From positions 429,444 to 493,443 of the forward strand of contig NZ_CP006745.1 in the NCBI RefSeq assembly GCF_000510265.1: a DNA stretch of 64,000 nucleotides, written 5' to 3'. The position numbers and the translations under genes are program-made. Position 1 is the first letter of the stretch. Every line of letters begins with the position of its first letter. Source of the stretch: Candidatus Endolissoclinum faulkneri L5 (GTDB taxonomy: Bacteria > Pseudomonadota > Alphaproteobacteria > Thalassobaculales > Thalassobaculaceae). The notes under the pieces were generated by a model. That model saw only the letters and a program-made list of their open reading frames with translations. It was not told the origin of the DNA and did not search any database. Shown piece by piece: positions 52,144-61,597 of this stretch.

Positions 52144-52818
52144 TTATTCTAGCGATTGGCGCAAAACGTTACTCGCAGCTATTCCTACTAACGGAATTGC
52201 TGCGGATAATATTGCGCCTAAAAATAAAAGGCGTACACGAATGGCTGACCAGTCCCCCGTAGCCTCGATCGCGGAAACTGCGAAAATAAGCACCGGTATT
52301 AACAATGGTAACACGATTATTGTTATCAGTAAACCAGGGCGACGAGCGCTGATTACTAGTGCTGCTCCTAAAGTCCCGAATAGGCTAATAACAGGAGTCC
52401 CTAAAAGCATAGTAAAAATTGTGATAGGATAAGATTTTGATGGAAGATTCAGACCAACAGCTAAAAGTGGAGCTAATAATAACATCGGTAGTCCAGTTAT
52501 TAGCCAATGAGCACATGCTTTAGCCAATACTAGCATCGATAGGGGTAAGCCAGAGAAGATAAGTTGTTCTAACCAACCATCTTCATAATCTTTTTGAAAT
52601 AATTGATCAAAAGATAGCATTGCTGAAAGCAATACGGTAACCCATAGTACTGCCGGTGCTATTTTAGAGAGCAAAACCGGAGCAGAACTAAGTCCAAGCG
52701 GAAATAAAGCAACCACTAGAACAAAAAAAGCTAGCGTCATAGCGATATCAGTACCATGCCGCTTGGCAAGCTGCAAATCGCGGATAATAACAGCTAGAAA
52801 TAAAGCCACAGTTCTCAA
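52144..52818 (-). CDS. ccmB: Heme exporter subunit CcmB
   Basis: Inner-membrane subunit of the CcmABCD complex that releases heme-loaded CcmE for cytochrome c maturation. 224 residues, six hydrophobic helices. Family segments: FFVLVVALFPLGLS, LLSAMLSFDQLFQKDYEDG, QLIFSGLPLSMLVLAKACAHW and LGTLGAALV-type stretches. The start is a TTG at 52818 that overlaps an in-frame TGA of the preceding frame (TTGA), as if coupled to an upstream ccmA. It is on the opposite strand to ccmCDEFGHI, an unusual arrangement, and no ccmA is readable. Confidence 0.93.
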   Translation of the reverse strand: MRTVALFLAVIIRDLQLAKRHGTDIAMTLAFFVLVVALFPLGLSSAPVLLSKIAPAVLWVTVLLSAMLSFDQLFQKDYEDGWLEQLIFSGLPLSMLVLAKACAHWLITGLPMLLLAPLLAVGLNLPSKSYPITIFTMLLGTPVISLFGTLGAALVISARRPGLLITIIVLPLLIPVLIFAVSAIEATGDWSAIRVRLLFLGAILSAAIPLVGIAASNVLRQSLE

Positions 52819-52862
52819 TCGTGAAAGCGTTGCGCGTCTGTAATTATTGCTAAATGTATCAC
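52815..52862 (-). pseudogene. ccmA: Possible last residues of ccmA
   Basis: The minus-strand frame that stops in the TTGA overlap with ccmB ends HLAIITDAQRFHD, reminiscent of the ATHxxLxLxDAxxL end of CcmA, the ABC ATPase normally coupled to ccmB. A stop precedes it about 24 codons upstream and no Walker motif follows in the next 1.2 kb. Short and weak; offered as a hint that ccmA was once here. Confidence 0.2.
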
Positions 52863-54094
52863 ATAAATTAATTTTTGCGAAATTACTTAACTAGTTAGCT
52901 AGAATATTATAAAGTATAAGCTGAATACGGTATGCAATCTTGATGGTTATTTTATGGAAATTAGTTGATTTGTTTTTAGTTAAATGATAATAAACGATAG
53001 GTATAATGATAGCATAAGGGTATAATAACAGCATAAAGACTCTTCTTAAATCAATTTTATTAATTCCTTAAATACTATAAAACTATTCAAAGATAAGCTT
53101 TGCTTATCTTAATGAAAGAACACACCTTAGCAATGCTATTAATTCATAATTTTATGATTTTTATTAAAAATTATGAATTAATAGTTATAGAAAAATTTTG
53201 TTAACTACGCATATAATTTAATATTATTAAAATATCCCTTAAGTAGAATTCAGATCATCATTAAGTATAAATAAACAGGTCTTAAATAATAAATTACTTA
53301 AAATATTGATTAATTTGACATTGTGCATTACTGCTAAGTTGCTAGTAATATAGCAACTAGTATTTTTATACATAAATGTTGTTTTAATCCAAAAAGTAAA
53401 TATTATAATTTATTTTTAAAGCAATATTTGATATCTAAAGCTCCCAAAATTCTAAAAAAGTATTGTTGTGCTAGGCCATGCTAAAGATATTAGATGTATT
53501 TGATTAGTCAAACTAAAAATTAGTTAACTACTTGAATAATTAACTAGATCAATAATCGTTAATGGTTGTTATAGAATTTATATAAAGGTGATTACGATAA
53601 TTAGTTTTAATATTAGCCTACTGGAACAAATACTAACTACAAGATAGTAGATTGGCATACATTTCGGTAATGTAAGCTATTATTTTGGTATTAGCAATGA
53701 TACAAATAATTTTGTTGAATTTAAGCGCATCTCCTAAAGATCGCTATGATCAATTAGCCCTATGCTGACTTACGATAGCAGCAACCTCGAGTACATTATC
53801 AATACATGATAGCTTAAAAAGATTATTGTTAATTTATCGAAGTTAATTTTAATTTTTTAAAGTGTATTGGTCTGCTTAAAATCCTTTTTAAGAAAATCAT
53901 AATTCACGTTAAGCTGTAATTGACTACTCTGCTCAATATCTAAATTGAATATTTAGTATATTATGAATCATTTATGCCCTACAATTATGTATTTACATTG
54001 TAATTATCTGAATTGACTATAAAATATCAATATGACTATTTAGGCTGTAGTATAATGATGCCATTTAAAATAAGTGTGATATTAGGAGTCTATT
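52819..54094. other. 1.3-kb divergent spacer in the ccm locus
   Basis: Between ccmB (minus) and ccmC (plus). ccmA would be expected upstream of ccmB but no ATPase motif is readable. It contains AAGATAAGC-TTT-GCTTATCTT (53090-53110) and an 18-bp-arm inverted repeat at 53136-53184. Confidence 0.55.
53136..53184. repeat. Perfect 18-bp-arm inverted repeat
   Basis: CTATTAATTCATAATTTT (53136-53153) pairs exactly with AAAATTATGAATTAATAG (53167-53184). It lies between divergent genes and 26 bases from a second, 9-bp stem-loop (53090-53110). No T-tract. Confidence 0.85.
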
Positions 54095-54814
54095 ATGCAC
54101 CATATTAGCAATATGAATCGCTTTTTCTGTATTGCTAACGCAATTTTGCCTATATTTTGTGTAGTATCTGCGGGGATGTTTCCTGTGGGCTTGTACTACG
54201 CTTTAATTGAAAGCCCAGCAGATTATCAGCAGGGTGATACAGTGAGAATTATGTACGTGCACGTACCAGCTGCATGGGGTGCAATGATTTGTTACTTAAC
54301 GATGGCAATGGCAAGCGCTGTTTTTCTTATTTACAATCAGCCGTTAGCGAATCTTGCTGCTCGTGCGGCTGCACCAATCGGTGCAGGTTTTACGTTAATC
54401 GTTCTGGTTACCGGCTCCTTCTGGGGGCAACCAGTATGGGGAACTGGTTGGGTATGGGATGCTCGTTTAACTTCTGTGTTAATCTTGTTTTTCCTTTATC
54501 TAGGCTATATAGCTCTGGCTAATGCCTTTGAAGATCCCGATCGAGGTGGACGAGCAGGTGCAGTCTTAGCGCTGGTTGGTGCTATTAATCTGCCAATCAT
54601 TAAATTTTCTGTCGATTGGTGGAACACTCTGCACCAGTCTTCTAGCTTGTGGCGTATCCGTGGACCTTCAATAGTGCCTGAAATGTTGCTGCCATTATTG
54701 CTAATGGGGTGCGCATATTTTTCGTTGTTTGTGGTGATGATGATCCTACGCTTGCGTGGGTTATACGCTGGTCGACTTTTACGTCAGATGAGAATTGCTG
54801 CAGCTTCTAGATAA
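54095..54814 (+). CDS. ccmC: Heme transporter/chaperone subunit CcmC
   Basis: Inner-membrane protein that loads heme onto CcmE. 239 residues with six transmembrane helices. The tryptophan-rich motif is WGTGWVWDARLTS, with heme-ligand histidines in YVHVPAAWGAM and WWNTLHQSSS. AGGAG lies seven bases before the ATG. First gene of the plus-strand block ccmC-D-E-F-G-H-I. Confidence 0.97.
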   Translation: MHHISNMNRFFCIANAILPIFCVVSAGMFPVGLYYALIESPADYQQGDTVRIMYVHVPAAWGAMICYLTMAMASAVFLIYNQPLANLAARAAAPIGAGFTLIVLVTGSFWGQPVWGTGWVWDARLTSVLILFFLYLGYIALANAFEDPDRGGRAGAVLALVGAINLPIIKFSVDWWNTLHQSSSLWRIRGPSIVPEMLLPLLLMGCAYFSLFVVMMILRLRGLYAGRLLRQMRIAAASR

Positions 54815-54963
54815 CCAAAATACATTCGCTTTTGTGCTGGGCGCTAGATGATACTTAAGATAAATCTTTATCGCGCATTTAAATACAGTTCCTTTAGTTT
54901 ATAATGCTCTAAATGTATTTTACCGATATACAAATTGTATTATACGATCTAGGAGAATCGATA

Positions 54964-55152
54964 ATGGAGTACTTCTCTATGGGTGGGTATGCTGCCTATG
55001 TTTGGCCTTCTTACGGTATAGCAATGCTCATATTGGTAGGTCTTCTGATAAACTCTTGGAGTATTACTCGTCGTTATGAGGCTGATTTGATTTGCATGTG
55101 CCAAAATAGATCTGATATCGAACCTGTTTCAATAGACATTACGGAAAAATAA
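54964..55152 (+). CDS. ccmD: Heme exporter protein CcmD
   Basis: Small single-pass membrane protein of the CcmABCD complex. Start ATG 54964 gives 62 residues; AGGAG (54951-54955) lies eight bases upstream. The open frame begins at 54913 but those 17 residues precede the ribosome binding site. The family core MGGYAAYVWPSYGIAMLI is intact. One base separates its stop from ccmE. Confidence 0.93.
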   Translation: MEYFSMGGYAAYVWPSYGIAMLILVGLLINSWSITRRYEADLICMCQNRSDIEPVSIDITEK

Positions 55153-55153
55153 G

Positions 55154-55567
55154 ATGATAAGTAAGAATTATCGATTAGGGATGCTAATTGGCTTTCTTGC
55201 TTTTATCGGTACTGCAGTTGCTCTAGTGCTTATTGCATTTGAAGATAGCGTTGTTTTCTTTTTTACTCCAACTGAACTCCAATCGAAGCAGGTTAATCCA
55301 GAAAGGCGTATTCGTGTTGGCGGGCTGGTAGAGGATGGTTCTACAAAACGCGGTCCTGCTGATGCAGAGATACGCTTTAAGATAACGGATGGCAATACTA
55401 CTGTAACTATTCGCTATATAGGCATTTTACCTGATTTATTTCGTGAGGGTCAAGGCGTAGTAGCGCAGGGATATTTGCAGAATGCTGTATTCCAGGCGGA
55501 TGAAGTATTAGCTAAGCACGACGAGAATTATATGCCTAGAAATTTAGCTAGTGCTATGAATAAATAA
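55154..55567 (+). CDS. ccmE: Cytochrome c-type biogenesis protein CcmE
   Basis: Periplasmic heme chaperone anchored by one N-terminal helix (~8-28). 137 residues. The covalent heme-binding histidine is H122 in LAKHDENYMP, with Y126 as ligand. RRIRVGGLVEDGS and the OB-fold YIGILPDLFREGQGVVAQG are typical. Immediately follows ccmD. Confidence 0.96.
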   Translation: MISKNYRLGMLIGFLAFIGTAVALVLIAFEDSVVFFFTPTELQSKQVNPERRIRVGGLVEDGSTKRGPADAEIRFKITDGNTTVTIRYIGILPDLFREGQGVVAQGYLQNAVFQADEVLAKHDENYMPRNLASAMNK

Positions 55568-55635
55568 AAATATATTAAGATATATTTAGTAAAAGCATAT
55601 ACAATAAAAAACAATTAAAGACGGAGGAATAGTTT

Positions 55636-57552
55636 TTGATTGTGGAACTTGGCCACATGGCGCTTATCATAGCTTTGGTTGTATCAGTATTTCAGACGAT
55701 AATTCCTCTCTATGGTACGGCTTGTCAGCAGGCTAGATTGATATCTTTTGCTTGCCCAGCCGCTATTGTTCAATTTACCGCACTAGTACTATCCTTTGGA
55801 GCATTGATTAATGCATTTGTAACTTCGGATTTCTCTGTAGCGAATGTAGCTTATAACTCTAGTTTTCTAAAACCTATGCTTTATAAAGTTTCAGGTGTGT
55901 GGGGAAATCATGAGGGATCTATGTTGCTTTGGGTGCTAATTCTATCTTTTTTTGGCGCTTCTGTGGCGATTTTTGGAGGTAATTTGCCGGAAATTTTACG
56001 GGCACGAGCCATAGCGGTACAAGGTTTAATTGGCGCTAGTTTTTTAACATTTATAATATTTACTTCTAATCCGTTTGCTAGATTGATTCCAGCTCCAATA
56101 GATGGGCGTGGGCTAAATCCTTTGCTGCAGGATATTGGTCTTGCCTTACATCCACCTATACTCTATTTAGGCTATGTTGGTCTTTCAACTACATTTTCTT
56201 TTGCTGTAGCCGCTCTTTTAGAAGGTCGTGTTAGTCAATTATGGGCACGCTGGGTGCGTCCATGGATTTTAGCCGCTTGGGTCGCGTTGACTGCGGGTAT
56301 CACGCTTGGCTCTATTTGGTCTTATTACGAACTTGGCTGGGGAGGATGGTGGTTTTGGGATCCAGTTGAAAATGCTAGTTTTATGCCTTGGCTGGCAGCT
56401 ACCGCTTTGTTGCACTCGGTAGTTGTGGTGGAAAAGCGAAACGCTCTTAAACGCTGGACTATTTTGTTGGCGTTAGTTGCTTTTGCCTTTTCATTACTCG
56501 GTACCTTCTTAGTGCGTTCAGGTGTATTGACAAGTGTACACTCCTTTGCTGCTGATTCTCAGCGCGGTATGTTCATACTTGTTCTACTTTCAATTGCAAT
56601 TGTTGGTTCTTTATCCCTTTATGCTTGGCGAGCACCCAAGATAGAGAGTAGTGGAACTTTTCTCCTCATTAGTCGTGAAGGTGCTTTGGTCATAAACAAC
56701 CTTTTTACAGTCACTGGAGCAGGAACTGTATTAATAGGAACCATTTATCCTTTGTTTTTGGAAAGTATCTCTGATGAGAAAATTTCCGTCGGTCCACCAT
56801 TTTTTGAGGCTACTTTTGTTCCTCTTATGGTGCCGTTAATTTTTGCTGTAGGTGTTGGCCCATTCTTGGCATGGAAACGCAATAATTTAGTAAGTGCATT
56901 ACATAATCTAATTTTTGCAACAGTTTGTTTAGTTGTGGTATTTGTATGTCTTCTCGGCGCGCCAATCGGTGCGGTGTTTGGCATGGCATTAGCAGTTTGG
57001 CTAATGTTAGCTGTGTTAACTGAATGGGCTAAACGCGTGCGTTTATTTCGAGTATCACTTTTTGCGTCTTTATCTCGTGCACGTTTATTACCGCGTTCGG
57101 CCTACGGGATGTCCATCGCTCATTTTGGATTGGCGGTGTTTATTTTTGGTGCTGTCGGTGATAACCTTTATAGCACAGAAGTTGTGCGATATGCTTCCCC
57201 TGGAGATAAGATAAAAATTGCTGGACATACTTTAACTTTTCAAAGTGTTACTAAGCAATTGGGCATTAATTACGATGCATATGTGGGTAAATTTGTTATG
57301 GAAAATGGACAAGTGATTGAATCAGAACGTAGATTTTTCCCGGTAGAAGGTCAACAAACTACTGAAGTTGGGCTTAGTGTTCGACCTTCTGGTGATATTT
57401 ATACTGTTTTAGGAGAGGCGGTTGCGCAAGATAAGTGGACTATAAGAATCTATTACAATGCTCTTGTGGTTTGGATTTGGATTGGAACCGCTCTAATGTC
57501 TGTGGGAGGCTTGTTGTCATTTCTCGATGCTCGTTTACGTATTGCTCTTTAG
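55636..57552 (+). CDS. ccmF: Heme lyase subunit CcmF
   Basis: Large membrane protein of the CcmFGH(I) complex that attaches heme to apocytochrome c. 638 residues, many transmembrane helices. The WWD domain is WGGWWFWDPVENASFMPWL; histidine ligands lie in GNHEGSMLLW and GLALHPPILYLG. The C-terminal third holds the periplasmic domain ending RIYYNALVVWIWIG. It starts with TTG at 55636, eight bases after GGAGG, and the resulting start MIVELGHMAL is the family standard. Confidence 0.97.
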   Translation: MIVELGHMALIIALVVSVFQTIIPLYGTACQQARLISFACPAAIVQFTALVLSFGALINAFVTSDFSVANVAYNSSFLKPMLYKVSGVWGNHEGSMLLWVLILSFFGASVAIFGGNLPEILRARAIAVQGLIGASFLTFIIFTSNPFARLIPAPIDGRGLNPLLQDIGLALHPPILYLGYVGLSTTFSFAVAALLEGRVSQLWARWVRPWILAAWVALTAGITLGSIWSYYELGWGGWWFWDPVENASFMPWLAATALLHSVVVVEKRNALKRWTILLALVAFAFSLLGTFLVRSGVLTSVHSFAADSQRGMFILVLLSIAIVGSLSLYAWRAPKIESSGTFLLISREGALVINNLFTVTGAGTVLIGTIYPLFLESISDEKISVGPPFFEATFVPLMVPLIFAVGVGPFLAWKRNNLVSALHNLIFATVCLVVVFVCLLGAPIGAVFGMALAVWLMLAVLTEWAKRVRLFRVSLFASLSRARLLPRSAYGMSIAHFGLAVFIFGAVGDNLYSTEVVRYASPGDKIKIAGHTLTFQSVTKQLGINYDAYVGKFVMENGQVIESERRFFPVEGQQTTEVGLSVRPSGDIYTVLGEAVAQDKWTIRIYYNALVVWIWIGTALMSVGGLLSFLDARLRIAL

Positions 57553-57607
57553 GTAACGCGCTATAATCGGGTGATGGCGTTAACCATTGGAGGAGATCGC
57601 TGATTCA

Positions 57608-58141
57608 GTGTATCGTTTTCTTTCGATTATACCATTACTTGGAGCTATTATTTTACTATTTGCCTTGGTATGGCCAATTTTGGAAGATCACAACCCAGAA
57701 GAGTTGCCGTCAGCATTATTGAACAAGCAAGTTCCTGTTTTTGATTTGCCTGGATTAGATCCTAAAGCTCCCCGAGTAAGATCAGCTAATTTGATTGGTA
57801 AACCAGCGATAGTGAATTTTTTTGCCTCTTGGTGCATACCTTGTCGTATTGAGATTACAGAACTTAGAACTATTGCCAGCGATGGCATAATCATTTACGG
57901 TCTAGCATACAAGGATGATACGGAGGCGATACGTCGATTTTTGTCTAGTTTTGGAAACCCATATAAAATGGTAGGTCTAGATCGCGATGGTCGTATTGGC
58001 CTTGAATTTGGCGTTTATGGTCTGCCTGAAACTTATATAATTGATAGTAAAGGATTTATTCGCTATCGCCACGTCGGTGCATTAACTAATGAGATGATTA
58101 AAAATATTTTGGTACCTTTGCTAAATAAGCTAGGGCAATGA
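57608..58141 (+). CDS. ccmG: Thiol:disulfide interchange protein CcmG (DsbE)
   Basis: Membrane-anchored thioredoxin that keeps apocytochrome c cysteines reduced. Taken from GTG 57608 (177 residues) because the upstream TTG at 57587 overlaps the GGAGGAG ribosome binding site at 57589-57595. One N-terminal helix, then the DsbE domain with C76-I-P-C79 in FFASWCIPCRIE and the cis-Pro loop YGLPETYII. VGLDRDGRIGLEFGVYGLP is conserved. Its stop overlaps ccmH (ATGA). Confidence 0.93.
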   Translation: MYRFLSIIPLLGAIILLFALVWPILEDHNPEELPSALLNKQVPVFDLPGLDPKAPRVRSANLIGKPAIVNFFASWCIPCRIEITELRTIASDGIIIYGLAYKDDTEAIRRFLSSFGNPYKMVGLDRDGRIGLEFGVYGLPETYIIDSKGFIRYRHVGALTNEMIKNILVPLLNKLGQ

Positions 58142-58608
58142 TTCTGATAATTATTGTATACTTTCTGTTGGTTAACAGTGAGCCATTATTTGCTGTAGAA
58201 CCTAACGAAATGCTTGACGATCCTATTCTTGAGGCTAGTGCTCGTATAATTAGTGCTAATGTTCGTTGCCCTGTCTGTCAGAATCAGTCGATTGACGACA
58301 GTGATTCTGAATTAGCTCACGATTTGCGTTTACTAATACGCGAACGACTGATGGCTGGAGAAAGTGCTGAGCAAGTGTTTGAATTTCTAGTTGATCGCTA
58401 TGGTCAATTCATTCTTTTAAAACCACCGAAGAAAGTTAGTACTTTATTACTCTGGTATGGCCCTGCTGGTTTGTTTAGTCTGGGTGTTGTAATATTAATT
58501 TTTTCTTTTTCTCGACGCCAGAAATCAGTTGCACCCGTACCTCTGACTGCAGAGGAGCGAATACGTTTGGTAGCATTTTTAGGCAAGCACGAACATACTA
58601 GGAGATGA
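58138..58608 (+). CDS. ccmH: Cytochrome c maturation protein CcmH
   Basis: Membrane-anchored thiol oxidoreductase acting on apocytochrome c. 156 residues: signal peptide (~1-19), then the motif RCPVCQNQSI with C44 and C47, the helical RERLMAGESAEQVFEFL, VDRYGQFILLKPP and a C-terminal transmembrane helix. Starts inside the ccmG stop and ends overlapping ccmI by four bases. Confidence 0.95.
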   Translation: MILIIIVYFLLVNSEPLFAVEPNEMLDDPILEASARIISANVRCPVCQNQSIDDSDSELAHDLRLLIRERLMAGESAEQVFEFLVDRYGQFILLKPPKKVSTLLLWYGPAGLFSLGVVILIFSFSRRQKSVAPVPLTAEERIRLVAFLGKHEHTRR

Positions 58609-59525
58609 TAATGACGTTTTGGGTGGCTGCTGGTATTTTAATATCTATCGTAGTGCTTGTCCTAATTATTCCATTGTTGCGCCAGCATACTGCACCGGTT
58701 CCGAGAACAGCCTGTGAGCTAGCTGTATTGAACAATCAATTGGCTGAAATAGAGAATGATCTTGCTTGCGAGCTTATTAGCAAGGAGGAAGCTAATGCTA
58801 ATCGGATAGAGCTAAAGCAGTGTATGCTGAATGCAATTAATTTAACAGATAATTTTGTTCAACAATCTTCTAATATGCGATACAACTTTGTAGTTGCTTT
58901 ATCGATTGTCTTGTTCTTACCATTGACAACCAGCTTAATATATCTGAGTATCGGTAATCCTTATATGCCTGATTTACCGCTATCGATTCGATCAAAAGAG
59001 ATAGGCGCTGATATAGTTAAACTTGCTCAAAGCCAGCGTAGTATCGTCGCGATGGCTCATAATCTGGAAAACCGGCTTAGCTTTGAGTCGAACGATCTGG
59101 ATAGTTGGATGTTACTTGGCAGAGTCTGGCTGGAGCTTGGAGATTTTAAACAAGCCACTGTTGCCTTTCGTCAAGCTATTAAACTTGGTGGCGGATCTGA
59201 GGCAATGGGTGAACTGGCTGAAACTATGATTCGCATTAACCATGGGATTGTTAGTGCTGAAACTTATAAAATTTTTCAACATATACTAAAGATTGTTCCA
59301 AGTGATTCACGAGCCAGATATTATTTAGCCTTAGCAGCGTTACAAGCAGGCGATGCTAGTTCTGCACTACGCCAGTGGTTATTATTGGTTGCTGATACTC
59401 CACTAGACACTAATTGGCTCGCCACTTTGATGAAACGTATTGAAGAGGTAGCAAATGATAATAAAATTGACCTCGCAGCAATAAAGGAGCAGATTTGGCT
59501 TGATCGTATAGAATCATCTAAATAG
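58605..59525 (+). CDS. ccmI: Cytochrome c biogenesis protein CcmI
   Basis: TPR protein that binds the C-terminus of apocytochrome c for the heme lyase. 306 residues. Two transmembrane helices (~4-24 and ~97-117) flank a cytoplasmic CcmI-N region (ELAVLNNQLAEIENDLACE), and the periplasmic TPRs follow (DLDSWMLLGRVWLELGDFK, ALAALQAGDASSALRQW). ATG at 58605 overlaps the ccmH stop; ATG 58611 is an alternative. Last gene of the ccm block. Sequence is weakly conserved, as usual in CcmI. Confidence 0.9.
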   Translation: MIMTFWVAAGILISIVVLVLIIPLLRQHTAPVPRTACELAVLNNQLAEIENDLACELISKEEANANRIELKQCMLNAINLTDNFVQQSSNMRYNFVVALSIVLFLPLTTSLIYLSIGNPYMPDLPLSIRSKEIGADIVKLAQSQRSIVAMAHNLENRLSFESNDLDSWMLLGRVWLELGDFKQATVAFRQAIKLGGGSEAMGELAETMIRINHGIVSAETYKIFQHILKIVPSDSRARYYLALAALQAGDASSALRQWLLLVADTPLDTNWLATLMKRIEEVANDNKIDLAAIKEQIWLDRIESSK

Positions 59526-59552
59526 TTTGTTCAATCATTACTAATGAACAAA
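59526..59552 (+). terminator. Hairpin ending the ccm operon
   Basis: TTTGTTCA (59526-59533) pairs with TGAACAAA (59545-59552), starting right after the ccmI stop; sequence TTACTATAG follows. Weakly terminator-like. Confidence 0.5.
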
Positions 59553-60011
59553 TTACTATAGAGCATACCATATATTCAAATGATCTATTCTCAATAATGA
59601 GAGTTATTATCAAGCAATTTACAAATTCTTCTGAAAGAGAATTTCAAGCAATGATTAAGAGCTGTCTATAGTTATTTCATTCTTAATAATTGTTACGCAA
59701 GTTAGATGATTCGATTGATGATTAGATGCAAGAGATAGCATTGGATCTAAAAGATTTAATGCATAAATAAATTATGCTTGCGCTTTGTTTTCGCGAGAAA
59801 TTAAAAGAAAATACTTACAAACAAAATTTATTGAAGTTACTGAAAGAATAACTGTAAGTTAGACTTCTAGTTTAGAAGGAATATTGTTCGTTTGTGGGTA
59901 ATTGTAAAACCAAACGTAAATGATAACAGTTAAGATAATAATGAAAAATATCTGCTGAAAAGCATAGCAAAATATTTACTGATCTGTGAAATTATTCAGC
60001 TAATACTTAAT
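59526..60011. other. 0.5-kb spacer
   Basis: Convergent interval between ccmI and purK. Beyond the hairpin at its left end it holds only AT-rich sequence; no gene. Confidence 0.6.
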
Positions 60012-61100
60012 TTATCTTGGAATAGTATCTAGTCTTCTATTAACATGCCCCATCTTGCGGCCTGGACGAATTTCTTTTTTACCATATAGATGTACATGAG
60101 CAAAAGGATCCAGTAGGTAACTCGCGGTTTGTTTAATATCGTCGCCAATTAAGTTGATCATCTCAGTTGCTACTAACACATCGGTTGAGCCTAGTGGTAA
60201 GCCGACAACTGCGCGTACAAACTGTTCAAATTGAGAGGTGGCACAACCATCCATAGTCCAGTGGCCTGAGTTGTGTGGCCGAGGTGCAAGTTCATTAACT
60301 AAAATTTTACCGCAATTGGTTACAAACATTTCTACTGTTAATAATCCTACGATGTTTAGAGCAGCGATGAGAGTTTCAGCTGCCTTGTTGGCTTTTTGGG
60401 CAATTGCTTGAGAAATCTTAGCAGGTACCACTGAGCGATGAAGAATGCTATTTTTATGGTTATTTTCAGTTACAGGGAAACACGCAATATTGCCATTTAT
60501 GCTGCGTGCGGCTATAACTGAAATTTCAATACCAAATTCAACTTCCCTCTCTAAGATAGCATCGTTGTCATTCAAATCTTTCCAGGCTGTGGTCAATATG
60601 GAATTCGAGTCAATGCGTATTTGACTTTTGCCGTCATAACCAAACTGGCAAGTTTTTAATAGGGCAGGTAAACCAACTACTGTTAAACCGTAAATCAATT
60701 CATCTAGCGATTTTACTCCTAAAAATCTTACGGTTTCTAGTCCATTATCACGGGCAAATTTCTTTTCTAGAATTCGGTGACCTGTAATTGCTAGTGTTTT
60801 TGGGCTGGGGCGTACAATAACTTGTTTTATCAAGTATTCAACAGTAGCATAAGGTACGTTTTCAAATTCAAAAGTGACTACATCCACGGATTTTGCGAAA
60901 GCATCTAGTGCCGCCCAATCATCCCAGGCAGCTGATGTTGCTGCAAATGATACCTGAGCTGCTGGACTGTCTTCAGCACACGGATCGTAGATATGGCAAA
61001 TGTAGCCAAGTGAAGCGGCGGCAAGCGCTGTCATACGCCCAAGCTGCCCGCCACCTAAAATACCTATTATTGCATTTGTTGGGAAAGGATCAGTAGTCAT
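60012..61100 (-). CDS. purK: N5-CAIR synthetase PurK
   Basis: ATP-grasp enzyme making N5-carboxyaminoimidazole ribonucleotide in purine synthesis. 362 residues. Starts with the dinucleotide-like [23 protein letters not shown]-grasp segments include [29 protein letters not shown] and [18 protein letters not shown]. Normal length. It overlaps purE by four bases and is the second gene of a purEK operon. Confidence 0.96.
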   Translation of the reverse strand: MTTDPFPTNAIIGILGGGQLGRMTALAAASLGYICHIYDPCAEDSPAAQVSFAATSAAWDDWAALDAFAKSVDVVTFEFENVPYATVEYLIKQVIVRPSPKTLAITGHRILEKKFARDNGLETVRFLGVKSLDELIYGLTVVGLPALLKTCQFGYDGKSQIRIDSNSILTTAWKDLNDNDAILEREVEFGIEISVIAARSINGNIACFPVTENNHKNSILHRSVVPAKISQAIAQKANKAAETLIAALNIVGLLTVEMFVTNCGKILVNELAPRPHNSGHWTMDGCATSQFEQFVRAVVGLPLGSTDVLVATEMINLIGDDIKQTASYLLDPFAHVHLYGKKEIRPGRKMGHVNRRLDTIPR

Positions 61101-61597
61101 GATTTACAATCTTCTATCGGAGGAAATTCGGCAACTAAATCAGTGCAAGCTTTGCGCCAGCTCGTTAAAGCGATATCAGCCTTAGGGTCGGACAATGCAA
61201 TGATAGAAGTAGCCATCAGGCCAGCATTAATTGCTCCTGCTTTTCCAATTGCTAAGGTTCCAACCGGAATACCGCTAGGCATCTGTACGATTGACAATAA
61301 ACTATCCCAACCGGACAAAATATTACTTTCTACTGGCACTCCTAGTACTGGCAAGGTTGTCATAGAGGCTACCATGCCAGGTAGGTGTGCAGCTCCGCCA
61401 GCAAAGGCAACGATCACTTGTAATCCCCTATCTTTAGCTGTCTCAGCATATTCAACCATACGTTTAGGGGTGCGGTGAGCGGAAATGATCCTAGTTTCAT
61501 AAGAGATTTTTAGATCATTTAATATTTTACATGTATGCTGCATGGTTGACCAGTCTGATTGACTGCCCATTATAATACCAACTCTGGGGGATGTCAT
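61097..61597 (-). CDS. purE: N5-CAIR mutase PurE
   Basis: Rearranges N5-CAIR to CAIR. 166 residues. [10 protein letters not shown] binds phosphate; the catalytic His is H41 in [30 protein letters not shown] and GVPV complete the class I signature. First gene of the purEK operon. Confidence 0.97.
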   Translation of the reverse strand: MTSPRVGIIMGSQSDWSTMQHTCKILNDLKISYETRIISAHRTPKRMVEYAETAKDRGLQVIVAFAGGAAHLPGMVASMTTLPVLGVPVESNILSGWDSLLSIVQMPSGIPVGTLAIGKAGAINAGLMATSIIALSDPKADIALTSWRKACTDLVAEFPPIEDCKS

